Assembly: GCA_002343545.1 (NCBI GenBank)
Contig: DDRA01000103.1
Coordinates: forward strand, 1-8,237
Source: Bacteriovoracaceae bacterium UBA2428
Lineage (GTDB): Bacteria; Bdellovibrionota; UBA2428
Reading direction: 5' to 3'
DNA: 8,237 nt
Of this stretch, positions 1-6,183 are shown piece after piece. The position numbers were made by a program, and so were the translations under genes. A model generated the notes under the pieces. It worked only from the letters and a program-made list of their open reading frames with translations, was not told the origin of the DNA and made no database searches. The stretch's first letter is position 1. Each line of letters starts with the position of its first letter.

Positions 1-147
1 GTAGATCCCCACGGGGGCGTCGGGCGAGGAGGCCGTCGGAGGCGCGCCCTGCGAGGAATAGTCGCGCCGTTCCGCGCGCGGGGAAGCGCAGGCGCCAAAG
101 AGGGCGGCGGCGAGCGCGGCGAGGGGGACCTTAGCGCGAAGGAGCAT
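1..147 (-). CDS. Lipoprotein, N-terminal part only (runs off the window)
   Basis: Only the first 49 codons are inside the window; the frame is open to base 1. The product starts MLLRAKVPLAALAAALFGAC: a basic start, an Ala/Leu hydrophobic core and a lipobox-like LFGAC ending at Cys20. It should therefore be exported by Sec, lipidated on Cys20 and anchored in the membrane. The next 29 residues are rich in Ala, Ser, Pro and Gly, typical of the flexible linker after a lipobox, so the functional domain lies outside the window. The ATG at 147 follows an extended -10 motif six bases upstream and has no good Shine-Dalgarno sequence. It is divergent from the secreted-protein gene at 242. Function cannot be told. 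The lipoprotein call is fairly secure from the signal sequence alone. Confidence 0.7.
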   Translation of the reverse strand, partial: MLLRAKVPLAALAAALFGACASPRAERRDYSSQGAPPTASSPDAPVGIY

Positions 148-153
148 GGGAGA

Positions 154-162
154 ATTCTAACA
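154..162 (-). promoter_or_regulatory. Extended -10 promoter element of the minus-strand lipoprotein gene
   Basis: Read on the minus strand this is TGTTAGAAT: the extended -10 TGn followed by TAGAAT (5 of 6 bases of TATAAT). No good -35 hexamer stands 16-18 bases upstream, which fits an extended -10 promoter. Only six bases (TCTCCC) separate the hexamer from the ATG at 147, so transcription would start at or next to the start codon. Confidence 0.45.
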
Positions 163-205
163 CCGAAGCCGGGGGACTCGCGGGCGCCAAGTTTCCGTCG
201 CCGAT

Positions 206-234
206 TTGAGTCCAGGCGCGTTCGGGCCGATAAA
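206..234 (+). promoter_or_regulatory. Sigma70-like promoter of the DUF3047-like gene
   Basis: TTGAGT at 206-211 (4 of 6 matches to TTGACA) is followed after exactly 17 bases by GATAAA at 229-234 (4 of 6 to TATAAT). The ATG at 242 is seven bases beyond the -10, so the transcript would begin close to the start codon. The TTG of the -35 box happens to open the reading frame, which is why a start at 206 looks possible but is unlikely. Confidence 0.45.
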
Positions 235-241
235 GGGCGAG

Positions 242-880
242 ATGAAACGCGCGCAACCGTTCTCGTCCTGGCTCCTCTTCGCGAGCGTGGCCCTTCCGCT
301 GCCGGTGAAGGAATCGTCGCCCCAATGGAAGATCTACCGCTACGACGACCTCCCGCCCAACCACTTCGAGTTCGGACCGCAAGGCCTCAGGGTCGGCGTC
401 GACAAATCGGTGAGCCCGCTCGTTTACGTCTTCCCGCAGCGCACGACGGTCAAGGGCTTTCGATTGGAAGCCGATTTTCGCGGGCTGCCGATCCGCGCCG
501 ACTCCAAGCGCGACGACTACGACGATAAGGCGCTTCGCGTCGGCGTCATCGTGCCCGGTCGACTCAAGCCGACCTTCCTCGAACGCATGATCATGCCCAA
601 GTGGACGAACGACCTGATCCAGTCCGTCTCGGCCGAGGGGCTCGAGAAGATCTATTACTTCAGTCTCGCGACCGCGAACACGAAGAACCTGAGCCGCGTC
701 GTCTACAGTCGTTTTCACGAAGAGAAGGTCGTCGACGTCTTGGCCGCGCCGGGGCCTTACGACAAGACCATCGACTTCGGCCGGAGCTTCGAGGCCGCGG
801 CCGTCTGGCTCTCGATCGACGGGGACGACACGAAGTCCAGCTACGAAGTCCTCATCAAGCGACTGGACCTGCTGCGCTGA
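242..880 (+). CDS. Secreted protein resembling the DUF3047 family
   Basis: The product is 212 residues. It starts MKRAQPFSSWLLFASVALPLP, a Sec signal peptide ending near residue 21-25, so it should be periplasmic. The mature part has no cysteine and looks like a beta-rich single domain. It opens with WKIYRYDDLPP (29-39), has an acidic DDYDDKALRVGVIVPG stretch (91-106), and ends with VWLSIDGDDTKSSYEVLIKRLDL (188-210). These three blocks, their order and the length recall DUF3047 proteins, which carry a DD..aRv.vvf segment and a late 'D.DnT.ss' segment, but I judge this by eye. DUF3047 has no established biochemical role that I know of. The ATG at 242 is chosen over TTG 206, which lies in the -35 box; AAGGGCGAG just upstream is a weak ribosome site. 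A lipoprotein gene follows 49 bases later on the same strand. Confidence 0.75.
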   Translation: MKRAQPFSSWLLFASVALPLPVKESSPQWKIYRYDDLPPNHFEFGPQGLRVGVDKSVSPLVYVFPQRTTVKGFRLEADFRGLPIRADSKRDDYDDKALRVGVIVPGRLKPTFLERMIMPKWTNDLIQSVSAEGLEKIYYFSLATANTKNLSRVVYSRFHEEKVVDVLAAPGPYDKTIDFGRSFEAAAVWLSIDGDDTKSSYEVLIKRLDLLR

Positions 881-917
881 AGCGGGATTTTGACGTGCCG
901 AATCGCGGGGCCGGCGC

Positions 918-923
918 TAACAT
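918..923 (+). promoter_or_regulatory. Possible -10 element of the 448-residue lipoprotein gene
   Basis: TAACAT matches TATAAT at 4 of 6 positions and ends six bases (GTCGGG) before the ATG at 930, the same spacing as at two other genes here. TTGACG lies at 890-895, but the 22-base gap is too long for a standard -35/-10 pair. The only other ribosome-site candidate is a poor GTCGGG. Confidence 0.3.
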
Positions 924-929
924 GTCGGG

Positions 930-2276
930 ATGAAACGTTTTCTCGCGCCTTTCGTCGTGACTTCGGCCCTCTCGTTGGCGGCGTGCTCGGCGAATTCGCC
1001 GCGACCGAACGACGGCGACGAGCAACGCGACGTCGCTTCGCCCGAGTGCGCGACGCCCCTGAGCGTGGCGGAGGAAGCCACGCTGAAGGGCTTCTTCGAG
1101 GCGAGCGCGCGCGCTCGCTTCACGGCGCGCCATCAGACGGAATATCTCGCGGCGCTCGACGCGCTCGCGGAGGACTACGCGGCACGGCTTTCCCCGGGCG
1201 CGCTCTTGCGCGTTTCGGCGGCGATCGAGCGCGTGCGCTTCCTCGAACTCGGGCGGGCGTTGGAGTCCGACCCCGAGCTCGCGCGCGCTTACACGGACTT
1301 GGCCGAGGCCCTCAACGACAACGCGAAGCTTCGCGAGCTCTACGGACGCTCGAGCGTCTGGGACATCGTGAACGGACGCAAACAGCACAAGCTCTTGATC
1401 GGGTCGAACCACGTCGCGAAGAAGGCTTACGCGCTGGGCGAGCGGGTGCGGGCTTCGGCGCTGCCGCCCGAGGTCGCGCGCGAATTCCTCGCGAGCGTGA
1501 GTCGCGCGCTGCTCGGCGAGGCCCAGCTCGACGGCCAAGCCATCGACGTCGTGCTGCGGAAGACCGAAACGGTCGGCGCCACGATTCGCGTCACGCGCGA
1601 CGTCGCGATCGGTTCGGCGCTCATCGTGGGCGGCCTCGTGACGGGAGGGGTGTCGACGGTCGCGGGCACCGCGGTCCTCGGCGCGACGGGCTCGTCGGTC
1701 GCCGCGATCCTGAGCGCGGCCGCCGTGAGCGGGGCGGCTTCGGCCGGCGTCGCGGGTGGCTACTCGCTTACGAAAAACACCGTGGCCGTCGTCGTGCGCT
1801 CGGCGCTCGCCGAAGAGGACTTCGGCTGCCGCTTCGTGCGCGAGCGCGCGGAAAAGGCGCCCGAGATCTACCGAAATAGCCTGAAGATCGCCGCGCGTGC
1901 GGGCGCGATCGGCTCGACGCTCGGCGCGGGCTACGCCGCCGGCGGCGTCTACTACTCGGTCGTCGTGACGGCGGACGCCGGCCTCGCGGCTTTCATGATC
2001 GGAAACGGAGTCTACCAAGGCGTCAAGGAAGGGCGTGGCGCGCACGCGCTCTTCCGCGCGGCCAAGGCCGCGGCCGAAGCCGGGAACGAGGCCGAGGCGC
2101 GGCGACTCCTGGATCTCGCGCACGCGAAGGCCGTCGCGGCGGGCATCTCGACCTTGGACGTGGCTTTCTTCACCTACCGCGGATCTTCCACGCTCGCGAA
2201 GCTGCGCGCGAACCTGCGCAACCCGCCGGCCGGCTTTCTCGTCGCGCTCGCGAAGAGCGAAACGCCGGCTCCCTAG
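930..2276 (+). CDS. Lipoprotein of unknown function with Gly/Ala-rich hydrophobic segments
   Basis: The product is 448 residues. It starts MKRFLAPFVVTSALSLAAC, a clear lipoprotein signal with lipobox LAAC and lipidated Cys19. Residues 44-215 look mainly helical and charged (for example RVRFLELGRALESDPELARAYTD near 101-123). Two long Gly/Ala/Val-rich hydrophobic stretches follow, at about 225-280 and 319-365, each long enough for a helical hairpin through a membrane. A charged linker with Cys300 separates them. The C-terminal part (370-408) is Ala/Glu-rich and resembles a TPR-like helical pair (AAKAAAEAGNEAEARRLLDLAHAKA). The mature chain has two cysteines, Cys40 and Cys300, which could form a disulfide. 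I do not recognise a named family. A lipid-anchored protein that also inserts hydrophobic hairpins could act in or disturb a membrane, but this is speculation. Its stop codon overlaps that of the convergent gene. Confidence 0.8.
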   Translation: MKRFLAPFVVTSALSLAACSANSPRPNDGDEQRDVASPECATPLSVAEEATLKGFFEASARARFTARHQTEYLAALDALAEDYAARLSPGALLRVSAAIERVRFLELGRALESDPELARAYTDLAEALNDNAKLRELYGRSSVWDIVNGRKQHKLLIGSNHVAKKAYALGERVRASALPPEVAREFLASVSRALLGEAQLDGQAIDVVLRKTETVGATIRVTRDVAIGSALIVGGLVTGGVSTVAGTAVLGATGSSVAAILSAAAVSGAASAGVAGGYSLTKNTVAVVVRSALAEEDFGCRFVRERAEKAPEIYRNSLKIAARAGAIGSTLGAGYAAGGVYYSVVVTADAGLAAFMIGNGVYQGVKEGRGAHALFRAAKAAAEAGNEAEARRLLDLAHAKAVAAGISTLDVAFFTYRGSSTLAKLRANLRNPPAGFLVALAKSETPAP

Positions 2277-3811
2277 TTGTCGTCCGGGTAGGCGCCGTTC
2301 TGCCGTTTTGTCTCGGCGGCCTGCATGAGGCGCCGAATCTGCTCGTCGAAGTGCTTCGGCTTGAAGCCATCCACGTCTTGCAGGGTGCCATCGACTTTGG
2401 CCGGGTCTACGCGAAAGGGCGTCGCGATTTTTCCATCGGAATCTCTCGCGGCGTAGCCTCGCACGATGTGGTTGAAAAGGTTTTGGTGGTCCCAGCTCGA
2501 GCCGGGCCCCAGGAAGAGTTCCCGGACTTTGGTCGAAGTCGCTTCCTGGTCGACGCGCCACTGCTTTTGGTTCAAGACCCGATCGCGTTTGGCTTTGACC
2601 TCGTTGTAAAGATTCTCGATGGCCGTGGTTTGGGATCGATCGTTGTAGTTAATGCGGGCGAAGAGATCGTTCGCGGCGTCGGACAGACGGGGAATGTCGG
2701 CTTCGGTCAGGTCGATCGGCCGCTTGGCGGCGGTTTTGCGCGCTTCGGGGTCTTGGATCAGGCGGGTCGGATCTTCCGGATTCAAGGGTTCGACCGTCGC
2801 CGAACTTTCGGCGGTGCCCGGTTTAGTCGACGCCGCGATTTCCTGGCGCGCGGGCTCCGCAGGAAGCGTGGCGAGTTCTCGTTTCACTTCGCTCTCGGAG
2901 CGGGCGGCGCGGGCCTGGGCGGCACGTTTGGCCTCGGCGCTCGAGCAGCTCGCGTCCGCACTCGACGCAACGAAGGGCGCCTTCGTGCGCAACTCCTTGA
3001 GAAAGGCTTTGAGCGTTCGGGGCGCCTCGTCGCGCTTGTCGTCCGCCTGAAGAACCTGGATGTCGGGGTTCGTCACGAAGTCAAGGGTCGATTGCTTGGC
3101 GAAGCCGTCCAGCTTGCTTTGGTAGTCTTCGTCGACGCTGAGCTCGGAAAGGCTGCCTACCGTCTCCGCCATGGCTCGGGCTTGTTTCTTCCAGTCTTCG
3201 AAGAGTCGCTTCGTATTGTCGTTCTTGAGCGGCGGATCGAATTTGTTGAGAATCGACTCGATCATGTTCGCGTCGATGGAGCGTTGGTTCTTCATGGCGA
3301 GAAGCAGTAGGTTCTTCCATCGACGGGTCGCTCGGCCCATGTAGTACTCAAGGGCCTCCGACTTTGCGCTCGCGCGGGAGATCCCGCTTCGCGCCGGCGC
3401 GGGCGGGCACTGCAGAAAGCCCGAGACGTCCTCAAGGAGCTGCTTCGTTTGGATCCTAAGCTGGTCATCGTGGGCTCGAAGCCCCGCGATCCTCTGTTCT
3501 TCCGGAGCTGACGCTTCCTTCGGAGGTCGGGCGCCCCGATCTCCGATGGCGTCGACCACTCCGTGGCCCGTGTCGAGGCTTTGGGCGCCGAGGGTCGCCA
3601 GTGAGCTTAAAGCGCCTACGGGGCCGGGGACGTTGCTGAGCAAGGCACCGGCCGCGGTGGTCAAGGCCCTTCGCGTGGCCGCCGAGTTGCTGCTTTCCTC
3701 GGCTTCTTCGGCCGGGACTCGGTGAAGCGGGAGGAAAATCCCCATGAGGAGGAGTGCCTTGAAGGAGTCTCGGAGCAAGAAAAACGAAACACGACGGCAA
3801 AGCGTTGTCAT
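2273..3811 (-). CDS. Secreted protein of unknown function, lower GC than its neighbours
   Basis: The product is 512 residues. The N-terminus has a basic start and a hydrophobic core (ALLLMGIFLPL, 19-29) followed by VPA-EE near residue 34, a plausible signal peptidase I site, so the protein should be exported. Residues 41-95 are Ala/Gly/Ser-rich. Residues 105-280 are charged and probably helical, with the run ATRRWKNLLLLAMKNQRSID at 161-180. Residues 290-365 are rich in Ala, Glu, Pro and Ser and look disordered. Residues 366-512 form a second polar, probably helical domain with YNEVKAKRDRVLNQKQW near 402-418. Mature cysteines are Cys135 and Cys289 only. I recognise no family or catalytic motif. 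GC is visibly lower: 2581-2640 has 30/60 and 3241-3300 has 29/60 G+C, against 45/60 at 1441-1500. The ATG at 3811 is preceded by GGAGAT and TAGAAT. It ends inside the stop codon of the convergent lipoprotein gene. Confidence 0.75.
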   Translation of the reverse strand: MTTLCRRVSFFLLRDSFKALLLMGIFLPLHRVPAEEAEESSNSAATRRALTTAAGALLSNVPGPVGALSSLATLGAQSLDTGHGVVDAIGDRGARPPKEASAPEEQRIAGLRAHDDQLRIQTKQLLEDVSGFLQCPPAPARSGISRASAKSEALEYYMGRATRRWKNLLLLAMKNQRSIDANMIESILNKFDPPLKNDNTKRLFEDWKKQARAMAETVGSLSELSVDEDYQSKLDGFAKQSTLDFVTNPDIQVLQADDKRDEAPRTLKAFLKELRTKAPFVASSADASCSSAEAKRAAQARAARSESEVKRELATLPAEPARQEIAASTKPGTAESSATVEPLNPEDPTRLIQDPEARKTAAKRPIDLTEADIPRLSDAANDLFARINYNDRSQTTAIENLYNEVKAKRDRVLNQKQWRVDQEATSTKVRELFLGPGSSWDHQNLFNHIVRGYAARDSDGKIATPFRVDPAKVDGTLQDVDGFKPKHFDEQIRRLMQAAETKRQNGAYPDDN

Positions 3812-3817
3812 ATCTCC

Positions 3818-3823
3818 ATTCTA
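3818..3823 (-). promoter_or_regulatory. Possible -10 element of the 512-residue secreted-protein gene
   Basis: On the minus strand TAGAAT (5 of 6 to TATAAT) ends six bases before the ATG at 3811. No -35-like hexamer is seen 16-18 bases upstream. The six bases between are GGAGAT, which contain a Shine-Dalgarno-like GGAG, but it is only two bases from the ATG, too close for normal use. Confidence 0.4.
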
Positions 3824-3859
3824 GAACGCGGACGTGTGGCCATAGTATGAAGATTGGGT

Positions 3860-3887
3860 GAGGAACGCGCGTAAGGGTGCGTTCCTC
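3860..3887 (-). terminator. Hairpin after the PHP lipoprotein gene, possible terminator
   Basis: A perfect 9-base inverted repeat, GAGGAACGC (3860-3868) and GCGTTCCTC (3879-3887), encloses a 10-base loop. It lies 18 bases past the stop codon of the minus-strand PHP gene, where a terminator is expected, and before the next minus-strand gene. No clear T-run follows on the minus strand, so it may instead stabilise the 3' end or act with Rho. The rest of the 94-base gap holds only the -10-like element of the next gene. Confidence 0.4.
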
Positions 3888-3905
3888 CAAGGGTTAGAGC
3901 TCTTC

Positions 3906-5630
3906 TTAGGGCTTCGGAACGCGCTTGATCCAGATCGGCGCCGTCCAGATGCGGTCGCGATCGCTCTTCTGCGTGATCTCGGCGAAGACGTACTGCTCGC
4001 CGGCTTCGAGGGGGAGCGTGAAGTAGGCGAGGTAACCCGCGCGCAGGGTCGGATCGCGATCGCTCGTCGCGAGCTTGAAGGCGGGATCGCTCGGCGGGCC
4101 CGAGGGCAGGGTAACTTGGCCGTTCGGTCCGAACTCGATGAGTCGTTGCACCGAAGAGGGCGCGACCCGACGGCTGAAGTCGAGGTCCTTCTGGCCCGCG
4201 CGGTAGTAGTAGAGACGCAGGCCCGCGACGAGGTCTTGCGCGTCGGGATCGTCGTAGAGGACGTAGAGGCGCACGTGGTCGGCTTGGGTTTCCGCGACGT
4301 CGCCCATGATGACGCGTTCTTTCTTGCCGATCTGCTCGGGCAGGCGCGCGTAGATAAGGGCGCGGGCGTTGCGATCCTCCGAACCGTAGGTCCGCCGCGA
4401 GTCGAGGGCTCGGAAGACGTCGTTCTCGGCGAGCGAGGCCGCCACGACGCCCGTGCGGGTGGCCGAGGCCGTGCCCCAGTTCATGTGGTGGTTGTCTTGG
4501 TTACCGGTGGGGCCCAAGCGGAAACCCATGTTGAGGTAAAAGATGTAGTTGTAGATCTCTTTGTCGAGCGAGGCGAAGCCCGAGTCTTTCTCGGCCGGTC
4601 CGGACTCTTCGTCGCCGTGATCGTGTTCGGCCTCCGGGGCGCCGCCGCGTTGGTGGACGGCCACGAAGTCTTCGCCGGGGTTGGCCGTCGCGCCGCCCGT
4701 CCGCACGACTTCGATCAGCCGGAAGGGATCGTTCGCGACCTCGCGGATGCGCGCGAAGGTCTGTTCGAGCAGCGGGCGGTCCAGGAATTCGCGCCGTTCG
4801 GCGGTGCAGACCTCGCCCGATTCCGCGAGCTGCGCCGGCTTGAGCGCGCAGCCGATCGGGGCGAAGTCGTCGAGGCCGTAGTCGTTCATCGCTTCTTTGC
4901 GCGGGGTCTGCGCGAGCGGCTTCCACCAAAGATCCTTCGGGACGTCGGGGTGGTTGAATTGCACGATGAAGCGCTCGCCCGCGCGGGAACGCTCGCCCAT
5001 TTCGCGGTAAGCGCGGTCGAAGCGGCCCGTGTCGAAGTAGATCGGGTTCGTCGCTTCGCCCTGCGCGGGGAAGTGGCCCATGACGCCCAGGTGGTTGCCG
5101 GCCGAGATCGAGCTTGCCTCTTGACCGAGACCGCAGAGGAAGCGGCCGGCGTGCTTGGCGTTGATCTCGGCGAGCTTGCGGCGCCGCAGGTCGAGCTCGG
5201 CCGGGGGCGTGTCGGTGTCCTTCTCGCGGCTCGTCTTGGTGTGCGCGGTGATCATGAGGATGTCGAGCCCGCCCTTCTCGCGGGCGTAGTCGCAGGCCTC
5301 GGTGAAGTAGTCGAGGAAGTCGGCGTGCTCGATCTTCGTGTTCTGCCGTTCGTCGTTGTTACGGCAGGGACGACCGTCGTCGTAGGCGTAGCCGCTCGCG
5401 GATTTGCAGGTGTAGTCGCTCGGCTGGCCCTTGCCCATGAAATGGTGGGCGTGGAGGTTCGCGAAGTAGACGTTCAGGCCGAGATCGCGCAGGACGTGGT
5501 CGAAAGCGTTCCCGCGCGGTCGGCCCGCCGGAGCCTTGAGCGAAGCGGGCTCGCGCGTCGCGGTCGGCGAAGCGCAGGCGAGAAGGAAGGCGGCCGTCGG
5601 CCACAGGCGAAAGCTACGAACGTTCTTCAT
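3906..5630 (-). CDS. PHP-type (CehA/McbA, DUF3604-like) metallohydrolase lipoprotein
   Basis: The product is 574 residues. It starts MKNVRSFRLWPTAAFLLAC; the lipobox LLAC gives a lipidated Cys19, so the enzyme sits on the envelope facing the periplasm or outside. PHP-family metal-site motifs appear in order: NLHAHH (59-63), ITAH (127-130), GQEAS (169-173), GNHLGVMGH (178-186), FNHPD (225-229) and GNQDNHH (376-382). This pattern fits the CehA/McbA and DUF3604 branch, hydrolases that bind two or three metal ions and cleave phosphoesters or related bonds; the substrate here is unknown. The C-terminal 130 residues look beta-rich. An acidic, His-containing loop (EAEHDHGDEE, 333-342) interrupts the domain. 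Six further cysteines (75, 89, 113, 166, 261, 275) could form three disulfides. The ATG at 5630 has GGGAG seven bases upstream and a consensus TATAAT. It is divergent from dsbB. Confidence 0.85.
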   Translation of the reverse strand: MKNVRSFRLWPTAAFLLACASPTATREPASLKAPAGRPRGNAFDHVLRDLGLNVYFANLHAHHFMGKGQPSDYTCKSASGYAYDDGRPCRNNDERQNTKIEHADFLDYFTEACDYAREKGGLDILMITAHTKTSREKDTDTPPAELDLRRRKLAEINAKHAGRFLCGLGQEASSISAGNHLGVMGHFPAQGEATNPIYFDTGRFDRAYREMGERSRAGERFIVQFNHPDVPKDLWWKPLAQTPRKEAMNDYGLDDFAPIGCALKPAQLAESGEVCTAERREFLDRPLLEQTFARIREVANDPFRLIEVVRTGGATANPGEDFVAVHQRGGAPEAEHDHGDEESGPAEKDSGFASLDKEIYNYIFYLNMGFRLGPTGNQDNHHMNWGTASATRTGVVAASLAENDVFRALDSRRTYGSEDRNARALIYARLPEQIGKKERVIMGDVAETQADHVRLYVLYDDPDAQDLVAGLRLYYYRAGQKDLDFSRRVAPSSVQRLIEFGPNGQVTLPSGPPSDPAFKLATSDRDPTLRAGYLAYFTLPLEAGEQYVFAEITQKSDRDRIWTAPIWIKRVPKP

Positions 5631-5637
5631 GGTGAAT

Positions 5638-5642
5638 CTCCC
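5638..5642 (-). promoter_or_regulatory. Shine-Dalgarno site of the PHP lipoprotein gene
   Basis: GGGAG on the minus strand lies seven bases before the ATG at 5630 and fixes that start, although the frame stays open far upstream. It is the best-placed Shine-Dalgarno site among the monocistronic genes here. Confidence 0.6.
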
Positions 5643-5649
5643 TGGCGCC

Positions 5650-5655
5650 ATTATA
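5650..5655 (-). promoter_or_regulatory. Consensus -10 box (TATAAT) of the PHP lipoprotein gene
   Basis: On the minus strand the sequence is TATAAT, 6 of 6 to the sigma70 -10 consensus and rare in DNA this GC-rich. It ends 19 bases before the ATG, so the transcript would have a leader of about 13 bases that includes GGGAG. The region 16-18 bases upstream has no recognisable TTGACA-like hexamer, so full strength may need an activator. Confidence 0.55.
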
Positions 5656-5721
5656 GGGTCGGGGAGGGCCCGATGGGCAGGGCGCTTTTGACGGGACAGT
5701 CGATTCGCGGGACGGCACGCA

Positions 5722-5750
5722 TCGACAGGCCGAGAGACTGCCGTTAGTCT
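5722..5750 (+). promoter_or_regulatory. Sigma70-like promoter of dsbB
   Basis: TCGACA at 5722-5727 (5 of 6 to TTGACA) is followed after exactly 17 bases by TAGTCT at 5745-5750 (3 of 6, keeping the key TA...T). The ATG at 5758 is seven bases beyond the -10, which again predicts an almost leaderless transcript. An inverted repeat overlaps the spacer and the -10. Confidence 0.4.
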
Positions 5751-5754
5751 CGGC
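5729..5754 (+). repeat. Inverted repeat over the dsbB promoter, possible operator
   Basis: GCCGAG (5729-5734) plus ACT (5737-5739) pair with AGT (5746-5748) plus CTCGGC (5749-5754), leaving a two-base bulge and a six-base loop. The element covers the -35/-10 spacer and the -10 box and ends three bases before the dsbB ATG. As DNA it could bind a repressor; as RNA it would lie mostly upstream of the predicted transcript, so the DNA reading is more likely. Confidence 0.35.
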
Positions 5755-5757
5755 GGC

Positions 5758-6183
5758 ATGAATCGATGGTGGCCCCTTTTCGCGGCCCTCGCCGTGGCGC
5801 TCGTCGCGACGGCCGGGAGTCTTTTCTTCAGCGAGGTCATGAAGTTGCCGCCTTGCGTCTTGTGCTGGTACCAGCGCATCGCCATGTACCCGCTCATTCC
5901 GATCCTCGCGCTTGGACTCGTTCTAGAAGACGCGCGTTGCGCGCTTTACGCGACGGCATTGTTGCTGCCGGGTCTCGTCACGGCGGTCTACCATAACCTG
6001 CTTTACTACGGCGTGCTCCCGGAGAGCGTGTCGCCGTGCACGCAGGGCATCTCTTGCACCTCGAAGCAGATCGAATGGTTCGGCTTCATCACGATCCCGA
6101 GTCTTTCGCTCGTGGGCTTCGTTCTTATCGCGGCCTGTCTCTGGGCCTTCCACCGCTCCAAACGAAAGGAAACTCTCGCGTGA
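5758..6183 (+). CDS. dsbB: DsbB/BdbC-family disulfide bond formation protein
   Basis: The product is 141 residues with four predicted membrane helices (about 5-25, 41-56, 62-84 and 108-131). It carries the family hallmark PPCVLCWYQRIAMYPL at 31-46, with the redox pair Cys33/Cys36 and the quinone-site arginine Arg40. A second cysteine pair, Cys94 and Cys100, lies in the periplasmic loop. The ending GFITIPSLSLVGF is typical of the short BdbC type. The protein re-oxidises a DsbA-like partner and passes the electrons to membrane quinone. The next gene starts inside its stop codon (GTGA) and encodes that DsbA-like partner, so the pair should be co-transcribed and translationally coupled. The length matches BdbC (about 140 residues) and is shorter than enterobacterial DsbB. 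The start is the first ATG after a promoter-like sequence; a Shine-Dalgarno site is lacking. Confidence 0.93.
   Translation: MNRWWPLFAALAVALVATAGSLFFSEVMKLPPCVLCWYQRIAMYPLIPILALGLVLEDARCALYATALLLPGLVTAVYHNLLYYGVLPESVSPCTQGISCTSKQIEWFGFITIPSLSLVGFVLIAACLWAFHRSKRKETLA

Noticed and set aside
890..923. TTGACG/TAACAT as a standard sigma70 promoter
   Set aside because: The 22-base spacing is too long. Only the -10-like part is kept, at low confidence.
890..1879. Plus-strand frame inside the lipoprotein gene, offset from it
   Set aside because: The product is mostly Arg, Gly and Ala with no signal or motif; it is an out-of-frame reading of the true gene.
855..2561. Minus-strand open frame of over 560 codons opposite the 448-residue lipoprotein gene
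   Set aside because: It is extremely Arg-rich, has no domain, spans the end of another gene and opposes a frame with a clear lipobox. A high-GC shadow.
2351..3310. Plus-strand frame opposite the 512-residue secreted protein
   Set aside because: The minus frame is longer, has a signal peptide and balanced composition, and fits the gene ends. The plus frame is Arg/Gly/Val-biased with no motif.
3858..5747. Plus-strand open frame of over 600 codons opposite the PHP gene
   Set aside because: It mirrors the high-GC third positions of the PHP gene. Its product is Arg/Val/Ala/Asp-rich with no motif, while the minus strand has a signal peptide, ribosome site and all metal motifs.
6036..6179. Upstream extension of the DsbA-like protein
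   Set aside because: The frame is open but lies within dsbB; the GTG at 6180 has a ribosome site and gives a normal membrane anchor.
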